A stretch of DNA of 15,252 nt from an uncultured cyanobacterium. Lineage in GTDB: Bacteria; Cyanobacteriota; Cyanobacteriia; PCC-6307; Cyanobiaceae. The position numbers and the translations under genes were made by a program. The notes under the pieces were generated by a model. It was not told the origin of the DNA, did not search any database, and was given only the letters and a program-made list of their open reading frames with translations. The stretch is from contig CAIYSK010000150.1 in NCBI GenBank assembly GCA_903928835.1, positions 1-15,252 of the forward strand, written 5' to 3'. This document shows, one piece after another, positions 10,467 through 15,252 of the stretch (positions are counted from its first letter, which is position 1; every line of letters starts with the position of its first letter).

Positions 10467-11564
10467 TTAATTGATGCGCGCCGTTTTGACCGGTGCGCCA
10501 TGCCGCAAATTCAACAGACCCGTGGTGATCACCCGCTGGCCAGGCCGTAAGCCCCGAAGCACCGGATAACGGTTGCCCTGCAGGGGGCCAAGCAGCACGG
10601 GGGTTTGAATCGCAAACTTGGTGTGGACTGGCTGTTGCCGCAACGCCTGCAGATCGGCCCGGCCCGGCCGGCGCTCGAGATCAGCGCGGCTGCCCACCAC
10701 ATAGACAAAGCTCTGGCCGGCCAGTTGGCTGACGGCTGTGAAGGGCACGGCGAGGGCTTCCTCGGTGCCAAGGATGAGCCTGGTTCTCACCCGCAAGCCA
10801 TTGCGCAGCAAGCCCTTGGGATTGGCAAAGGCCGCTTTGGCCAGCACCGATTGGCTGGCCACCGCCACCCCTGGATCCACCGAGTCCACCACTCCTTTCT
10901 CCATGGGGGTGTTGCGGATCGGATCGATCAACTCAACCGTCAGCCCAGGCCTGAGTTGGGGCGCATAGATCGCTGGCACATCAATGCGGGCCAACAGCCG
11001 ACTCTCACCAATCACTTTGGTGAGCGGTGAACCCGCTTGGATCACATCGCCAGCCTTCACTTGTAAATCAGCCACGGTGCCAGAAATCGGCGAACGCAGG
11101 GCCTTGAACGCCAAATCGGCCTGGCGGGCAGCCAAGGCCTCCCGGGCCGCGATATAGGCCTGGCGATACTCATCCCGTTGCAGAGAACTGGCCGCACCCT
11201 GCTTCACCAAATAGTTGAAGCGCTCGTAGTTGAGTTTGTTGGTTTGCATTTGGCCCCGCAGGCTCGCCACCTCCGCCCGCAACTGGGCCTGGTCCAACAC
11301 CAGGAGCAACTGGCCCCGTTGCACCCGATCGCCCTGCCTCACCAGCAACTGCACAATTCGACCGCTGGCTTGGGCGGCCAACTGCACCTCGGAGGCCGCT
11401 TCCAGGGTGCTCACCGTTTCGATGCTGTTGGGAAATGGCGCCATGCCCACCGACTGGGATTGCACCCGCGGTACCCGTTGGGAATCGGATGAATTGGATT
11501 GACAACCGGCCAGCAGCAGCCAGCTGGCAAACGCTGCAGGTAGCAAGGGAGCGATCCGCTTCAT
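10467..11564 (-). CDS. RND periplasmic adaptor lipoprotein 1 (AcrA/HlyD family)
   Basis: From ATG 11564 the protein has 365 residues and a short, ideal lipoprotein signal, MKRIAPLLPAAFASWLLLAG followed by Cys21. In-frame upstream starts (ATG 11588 or further) would add an odd Pro-rich leader and are disfavoured, though no start here has a good ribosome-binding site. Adaptor domains follow in order: lipoyl half (AQASGRIVQLLVRQGDRVQR), a helical hairpin of about 60 residues (KLNYERFNYLVKQGAASSLQ and onward), second lipoyl half (SPISGTVADLQVKAGDVI), beta-barrel and membrane-proximal domain. It is the first gene of the efflux operon and diverges from the rarA-like gene across about 95 bases that must hold both promoters. 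It probably pairs with adaptor 2 around the pump. Confidence 0.88.
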   Translation of the reverse strand: MKRIAPLLPAAFASWLLLAGCQSNSSDSQRVPRVQSQSVGMAPFPNSIETVSTLEAASEVQLAAQASGRIVQLLVRQGDRVQRGQLLLVLDQAQLRAEVASLRGQMQTNKLNYERFNYLVKQGAASSLQRDEYRQAYIAAREALAARQADLAFKALRSPISGTVADLQVKAGDVIQAGSPLTKVIGESRLLARIDVPAIYAPQLRPGLTVELIDPIRNTPMEKGVVDSVDPGVAVASQSVLAKAAFANPKGLLRNGLRVRTRLILGTEEALAVPFTAVSQLAGQSFVYVVGSRADLERRPGRADLQALRQQPVHTKFAIQTPVLLGPLQGNRYPVLRGLRPGQRVITTGLLNLRHGAPVKTARIN

Positions 11565-11659
11565 CAACTTTGGGGAAAGGGCGCCCATGGGCGGAGCGTA
11601 TCGCCATAGGCCCGATGATGGCTGTAAGCGCCGATGGCTCCCAGCAGCCTTGAGGGACC
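11565..11659. promoter_or_regulatory. Divergent intergenic region between the efflux operon and the rarA-like gene
   Basis: These 95 bases separate two outward-facing starts and should contain both promoters unless transcription starts inside the coding regions. I see no convincing -35/-10 pair or strong operator palindrome. The purine-rich GAGGG at 11652-11656, three bases before TTG 11660, is a plausible Shine-Dalgarno for the rarA-like gene. No regulator gene is adjacent. Confidence 0.4.
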
Positions 11660-13906
11660 TTGAGTGACCTGTTTGGGCACCACCGCGAAACAATCCTGGC
11701 CAAGGTGGCCCCCCTGGCCGATCGGCTGAGGCCCAAGACCCTGGACGACTTCGTTGGCCAGGAAGGAATCCTCGGCCAAGGGCGCCTCTTGCGGCGAGCC
11801 ATCGCCGCCGATCGGGTCGGCAATCTGATCTTGCACGGCCCCCCCGGCGTAGGCAAAACCACCCTGGCCCGAATCATTGCCGGGAGCACCAGAGCCCATT
11901 TCAGCAGCCTGAACGCCGTGCTGGCAGGGGTGAAGGATCTGCGGATCGAAGTGGATGCGGCCAAAGAAAGGCTGGAGCGCCACAGCCTTCGCACCACCCT
12001 GTTTATCGATGAGGTCCATCGCTTCAACAGTGCCCAACAGGACGCCCTGCTGCCCTGGGTGGAGAACGGCACCCTCACCCTGATTGGGGCCACCACCGAA
12101 AACCCCTTCTTCGAAGTGAACAAGGCTCTGGTGAGCCGCTCACGCCTCTTCCGGCTGCAACCGCTCGAGCCTGCCCACCTGCGTCAACTTCTTCATCGGG
12201 CCCTGAAGGATCGCGAGGTGGGATACGGGGACCGCCCCATCGTGATCAGTGAGGAAGCCAGCGAGCACCTGCTGGATGTGGCCGGCGGCGATGCCCGCAG
12301 CTTGCTCAACGCCCTGGAGCTCGCCGTCGAAACCACCGCCCCCAACGGCGATGGCCTGATCAGCATCGATCTCGCCATCGCCGAGGAATCCATCCAACAG
12401 CGGGCGGTGCTCTACGACAAACAAGGTGACGCCCACTTCGACACCATCAGTGCGTTCATCAAATCGCTGCGGGGCTCCGATGCCGATGCCGCCCTGTTTT
12501 GGCTGGCGCGGATGGTGGAGGCCGGCGAAAACCCCCGCTTCATCTTCCGGCGCATGTTGATCTCCGCCGGGGAAGACATTGGCCTCGCCGATCCCCAAGC
12601 CATCGTGGTGGTGGAAGCCTGTGCCGCGGCCTTTGAACGGGTGGGCTTGCCCGAAGGGCTGTACCCCCTAGCCCAGGCAGCGCTGTATCTCGCCGGCGCC
12701 GAAAAGAGCAACAGCCTGCTGGGATTTTTTGATGCCCTCAAAAGCGTCAAAACGGCCAACAAGCAACAGGTGCCGGCCCACCTCCGCGATGGGAACCGCG
12801 ATGGCAAGGCCTTTGGCGATGGCGCCGGCTACCGGTACCCCCATGCCTATGCCGAGCACTGGGTGGCCCAGCAGTACCTGCCGACAAGCCTCCAGGGAGA
12901 GGTGTTTTGGCAGCCAGGCCAACTGGGCTGGGAGGGGGCGCTGCGCCAACGTCTCCAGCGCCGCCGGGCCGCCCAGCTCGCCGCCGCGGCCGAAACGGCA
13001 GCCGACCAAGGCGATGTGTTGAGCAGTAGCCCCGACGATCCCCAGCTGGAGCGCTGGTTGCAACGGCAAGCCACCGCGGAAGGGGAACGCCTCGACGCCC
13101 TCCGCCGCAGGCTGTGGGAGGGGGCCCCGTGGCAGCGCCACGATCGGGTGCTGATCCTGGAGGCCCATTCCCTGCTCTGGGCCCTCGACCCCCTCGAGGC
13201 CACCCCGGAAGGTGAGGTGGTGATCACGGTGGGCCATGGCTCCGATCAGGAGCGATTAGCCGCGCAGCTGCAGCTGCTCGATGCCCTCCGCCAACCCCAG
13301 GTGGTGGTGTGTCCCCCGGACCAACCCGAGGTGTTGACCAGCTGCTTGCAAACCAAGGGGGCCCGCTTCGAATGGATCGCAGCCCGCCAACCCTGGCGCC
13401 AACTCGAACCCAGCGGGGTCGAAGCCTGGCTCACCGCCCTCGAGGGGTTAATCAGCCCCCAGGGCCAATGGCGACTGCTGTTCAGCACCCCCCGGATTGG
13501 TCCGGCCACGGGTTTGCTGGCTGCCATCAAGGCCCAACCAATCACCCAGGTCAATGAAAGCTTCCAATCCAACCTGATTGATCTGCTCAAGGAGCTTGCA
13601 GACCAGGAAAGGGCTGGGCTGGAAGCCGGCGAAACCAATCAGCGGATCGCCAGTGGCTGGTTGGGATCCCACGGATGGACCGTGAGCAGCGAGCTCTGGG
13701 ACGAATCCCTGGAACTCGAAATCTCACCGGCTCGCATCGCCCGCTGGCTCGCCGATGGCAGCAGCTACCGCACGCAACTTGAGGCCCTAGGCAACCAACC
13801 CCTTACCGCCATCCAGCTCGAGCTCCTCCACCGGGGCTTTGGGCAACGGCTGAACCAAGCCATTCCCCAGCAACTGACCCACCATCTGGTGATGGCCAGG
13901 GCCTAA
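11660..13906 (+). CDS. rarA: RarA/MgsA-type AAA+ ATPase with an additional C-terminal domain
   Basis: The product has 748 residues, whereas stand-alone RarA is about 440. Residues 1 to about 425 are RarA, an AAA+ replication-fork and recombination factor. Visible motifs: PLADRLRPKTLDDFVGQ; Walker A GPPGVGKT (60-67, Lys66); Walker B TLFIDEVHRFN (D117, E118); sensor-1 GATTENP (N148); arginine-finger SRSRLF (160-162); sensor-2 GGDARSLLNALE; and the C-terminal oligomerisation region (ISAGEDIGLADP, YRYPHAYAEHW). Residues about 430-748 form a second part with a Rossmann-like start (RHDRVLILEAHSLLWAL, then EGEVVITVGH), perhaps a degenerate methyltransferase fold. Such fusions are, to my knowledge, a cyanobacterial trait; the function of the extra part is unknown. 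The start is TTG 11660 with GAGGG just upstream, and homologues begin with similar MSDLF-like residues. The stop overlaps the convergent DUF1400-like gene by four bases. Confidence 0.9.
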   Translation: MSDLFGHHRETILAKVAPLADRLRPKTLDDFVGQEGILGQGRLLRRAIAADRVGNLILHGPPGVGKTTLARIIAGSTRAHFSSLNAVLAGVKDLRIEVDAAKERLERHSLRTTLFIDEVHRFNSAQQDALLPWVENGTLTLIGATTENPFFEVNKALVSRSRLFRLQPLEPAHLRQLLHRALKDREVGYGDRPIVISEEASEHLLDVAGGDARSLLNALELAVETTAPNGDGLISIDLAIAEESIQQRAVLYDKQGDAHFDTISAFIKSLRGSDADAALFWLARMVEAGENPRFIFRRMLISAGEDIGLADPQAIVVVEACAAAFERVGLPEGLYPLAQAALYLAGAEKSNSLLGFFDALKSVKTANKQQVPAHLRDGNRDGKAFGDGAGYRYPHAYAEHWVAQQYLPTSLQGEVFWQPGQLGWEGALRQRLQRRRAAQLAAAAETAADQGDVLSSSPDDPQLERWLQRQATAEGERLDALRRRLWEGAPWQRHDRVLILEAHSLLWALDPLEATPEGEVVITVGHGSDQERLAAQLQLLDALRQPQVVVCPPDQPEVLTSCLQTKGARFEWIAARQPWRQLEPSGVEAWLTALEGLISPQGQWRLLFSTPRIGPATGLLAAIKAQPITQVNESFQSNLIDLLKELADQERAGLEAGETNQRIASGWLGSHGWTVSSELWDESLELEISPARIARWLADGSSYRTQLEALGNQPLTAIQLELLHRGFGQRLNQAIPQQLTHHLVMARA

Positions 13907-13912
13907 CGGCCC
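13899..13912. other. GC hairpin with the shared stop codons in its loop
   Basis: GGGCC (13899-13903) pairs with GGCCC (13908-13912) around loop TAAC. The loop carries the plus-strand stop TAA and most of the minus-strand stop TAG. Lacking a T-run on either side, it is at most a weak bidirectional transcription pause. Confidence 0.3.
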
Positions 13913-14517
13913 ATCGCTCCCACTTGCAGCGAGGCCATCAAAAAAGCCAAATGGGCCAAAACGGAATCGCCGCATTGGGCTGGGCACACCGGATCGGGAT
14001 TGGTCCTGCGGGCCTCAGCCGTGGTCTGGGGCAACCAGAAGCGCACGGGCAAAGCAGCCACCACCCCTGCGGCGGAGAGGGCCTCCTGGCGTGAGGCCTT
14101 CAAGATGGCCGAACGCAACCCATAGGCCTTGAGTTGGGGAGACAGCCAGGGGGACCAACCCTCCACGTGCTGATCCACCAGGACACGGCCGGCCGGTGAA
14201 TCCAAAAAACGCGACACCCGGTCCACCTTCACGCCGTAAACCTTCACCAGGGCCTCCCTGATCTCCTGGGGGCTCCATTCCGTGCGGGCCAAATCATCCA
14301 GCAAGCGCCGATTGGTGAGCGGCGCACCAGTCAAAAACCCTTCAAGTACCGCCCGATCATCTCCGGCGGTGGCCGGATCACCGGCCCCATGGGCCGGTGC
14401 CAGGGGCAGGGCCATCGCAGGTAAAGCCGTCGCAGGTAGCGCCCCGGCCATCAAACCCAGCATCAGGCGGCCAACCAGGCCGAAGGTGCGTGGGGCCATC
14501 AGCAGCTCTCGATCCAT
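13903..14517 (-). CDS. Small secreted DUF1400-like protein
   Basis: From ATG 14517 the protein has 204 residues; AGGGG lies five bases upstream. ATG 14499 is an alternative start. An Ala/Leu-rich signal peptide spans about residues 10-44, with likely cleavage near AHG-AG. The mature part shows the pattern of DUF1400, a domain usually found before or within cyanobacterial alpha/beta-hydrolases: LLDDLARTEWSPQEIREAL, then VSRFLDSPAGRVLVDQ, then AYGLRSAILKAS and GVVAALPVRF. No GxSxG nucleophile elbow or hydrolase core follows, so this is the stand-alone domain only, ending in a Cys pair (CPAQC). It lies 58 bases downstream of the phosphopantetheinyl transferase gene on the same strand, with a hairpin between. 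The family call is by eye and moderately sure; function is unknown. Confidence 0.68.
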   Translation of the reverse strand: MDRELLMAPRTFGLVGRLMLGLMAGALPATALPAMALPLAPAHGAGDPATAGDDRAVLEGFLTGAPLTNRRLLDDLARTEWSPQEIREALVKVYGVKVDRVSRFLDSPAGRVLVDQHVEGWSPWLSPQLKAYGLRSAILKASRQEALSAAGVVAALPVRFWLPQTTAEARRTNPDPVCPAQCGDSVLAHLAFLMASLQVGAMGR

Positions 14518-14550
14518 GGCGCCCCTGCTGGCTGAGGGCCAAGGATAGGA

Positions 14551-14567
14551 GCCAGTCCAGGACTGGC
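14551..14567. terminator. Hairpin after the phosphopantetheinyl transferase gene, without a T-run
   Basis: GCCAGTC (14551-14557) pairs perfectly with GACTGGC (14561-14567) around loop CAG. On the minus strand it begins nine bases after the transferase stop codon and ends 33 bases before the DUF1400-like start. The following minus-strand bases (TCCTATCC) are not a U-tract, so termination would be partial or factor-assisted. Confidence 0.3.
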
Positions 14568-14575
14568 CCAACAGC

Positions 14576-15193
14576 TCAGTCCAGCACTGCCGCCCAGAGC
14601 CAGCCGCCGCTCTGGCCCACTTGGGGCGTGAGCTCCAAGCCTTCGCGCAGGTGATGGAGCCGGCCATCACCGTGATCAAAACGCCAGCAGCTGAGTTCCG
14701 CTGCCAGCGTTCGCTGGCGCCACTTGATCGCCGCCTCCTTGGCCACCCAGCTGGTCAACACGGCCAGACGCAGGCGATCACCGGGCAACTGGTGTAGCTG
14801 ATCGACTTCCTCAGGAGGGAAAAAACGCTCGGCCAAGGCCCGACCATCCAAGGGCCGATCAACCCGCTCGAGGTCCACCCCAATGGGCACGGGGGCATAG
14901 CCCAGCAACACCCCATCACGGCTATGGCTGAGGCTGATCCAACCGCCCTCCAGCTGCGGGGGGTGACCCGGGGGACTGTGCAAAGGCACCGCCGCCGGGC
15001 CGCATCCCAGGGCTTCCGCCAACACCTCCCGCATGGCCGCCCTGCTGTACCAATAGCGCTGGCTACCCAAGGGGGCCAAGCCTTGGCCCCAGAGAATTTC
15101 CTGGGCCGAAAGCACCTGCCATGCAGCCCCATGCAGGGGCAGAAGCCACAGTTGGGCTCCCTGCCCCCTGATCGGCAGCAGCTGCTTGGACAC
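14576..15193 (-). CDS. 4'-phosphopantetheinyl transferase (Sfp/HetI type)
   Basis: The enzyme moves the phosphopantetheine arm of coenzyme A onto a serine of acyl or peptidyl carrier proteins in the cytosol. The 205-residue product has the Sfp-type signatures: WISLSHS (about 85-91), the metal-binding GVDLE (D107, E109) and WVAKEAAIKW (E153 and K157). Length and spacing fit the pseudo-dimeric Sfp group rather than the trimeric AcpS group. In cyanobacteria a single such enzyme commonly serves fatty-acid ACP, which fits the lack of any polyketide or peptide synthase gene nearby. The start is unsure: GTG 15193 has no clear Shine-Dalgarno, and the frame stays open to the right window edge without an ATG. 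The gene may therefore begin slightly further upstream. Confidence 0.9.
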   Translation of the reverse strand: MSKQLLPIRGQGAQLWLLPLHGAAWQVLSAQEILWGQGLAPLGSQRYWYSRAAMREVLAEALGCGPAAVPLHSPPGHPPQLEGGWISLSHSRDGVLLGYAPVPIGVDLERVDRPLDGRALAERFFPPEEVDQLHQLPGDRLRLAVLTSWVAKEAAIKWRQRTLAAELSCWRFDHGDGRLHHLREGLELTPQVGQSGGWLWAAVLD

Positions 15194-15225
15194 TGGCGTT
15201 GGCAGCGATGGCTCCAGAAGGCCCC

Positions 15226-15252
15226 TTAGGCTCTCGCCATTGTTGCGTTGAC
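15226..15252 (-). CDS. Possible last eight codons of an upstream gene
   Basis: On the minus strand the frame from the window edge reads VNATMARA and then TAA at 15228-15226. This could be the C-terminus of a gene just upstream of the phosphopantetheinyl transferase, 32 bases before its GTG. Eight codons are too few to identify it, and chance is possible. Confidence 0.18.
   Translation of the reverse strand, partial: VNATMARA

Noticed and set aside
11170..12123. Minus-strand 317-codon frame
   Set aside because: It spans parts of adaptor 1 and the rarA-like gene out of frame with both, crossing the divergent promoter region, and shows only low-complexity content.
12668..13237. Minus-strand 189-codon frame within the rarA-like gene
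   Set aside because: It is antisense to conserved RarA residues and has no recognisable motif.

Overview
The window looks like a chromosomal segment of a picocyanobacterium (Synechococcus/Cyanobium type). This is inferred from the gene content: a RarA-type AAA+ ATPase with a long extra C-terminal domain, a DUF1400-like secreted protein, an Sfp/HetI-type phosphopantetheinyl transferase, compact GC-rich genes with very short or negative spacing, and one HIP1 octamer (GCGATCGC, 5178-5185). No database search was possible, so the lineage is not certain.

Layout. (1) 1-834, minus strand: the first 278 codons of a gene that runs off the left edge. It is easily missed because it has no stop codon in the window. 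It encodes a run of 24-residue Gly/Asn repeats of beta-solenoid or adhesin character, in DNA that is clearly AT-richer than the rest. (2) 835-1059: divergent intergenic region with a perfect 9-bp hairpin. (3) 1060-2188, plus strand: a membrane-anchored ABM-domain protein, a translationally coupled 63-residue two-helix membrane protein, and a small two-helix potassium-channel-like protein whose filter reads GDG instead of GYG. (4) 2278-5971, plus strand: an 81-residue protein of unknown function, a PHBH-fold FAD monooxygenase, a secreted four-cysteine protein, and phosphoglucomutase. (5) 5968-11564, minus strand: a three-gene RND efflux operon, transcribed as lipoprotein adaptor 1, lipoprotein adaptor 2, then an AcrB-like pump with an unusual hydrophobic insertion. 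No TolC-like gene is present. (6) 11660-13906, plus strand: RarA with its extra C-terminal domain. (7) 13903-15193, minus strand: a 4'-phosphopantetheinyl transferase followed by a small secreted DUF1400-like protein. The stop of a further upstream gene may lie at the right edge.

How the genes relate. The efflux operon forms one machine: two inner-membrane-anchored periplasmic adaptors and a proton-driven pump that would have to borrow an outer-membrane channel encoded elsewhere. Phosphoglucomutase belongs to glycogen and sugar-phosphate metabolism, and the phosphopantetheinyl transferase activates carrier proteins. RarA acts in replication-fork maintenance. Both convergent gene pairs overlap by the same 4 bp (CTAA/TTAG). 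No tRNA, rRNA, CRISPR array, transposase or integrase was found. The most unusual parts are the 24-residue repeat protein, the GDG filter, the pump insertion and the two-adaptor pump.
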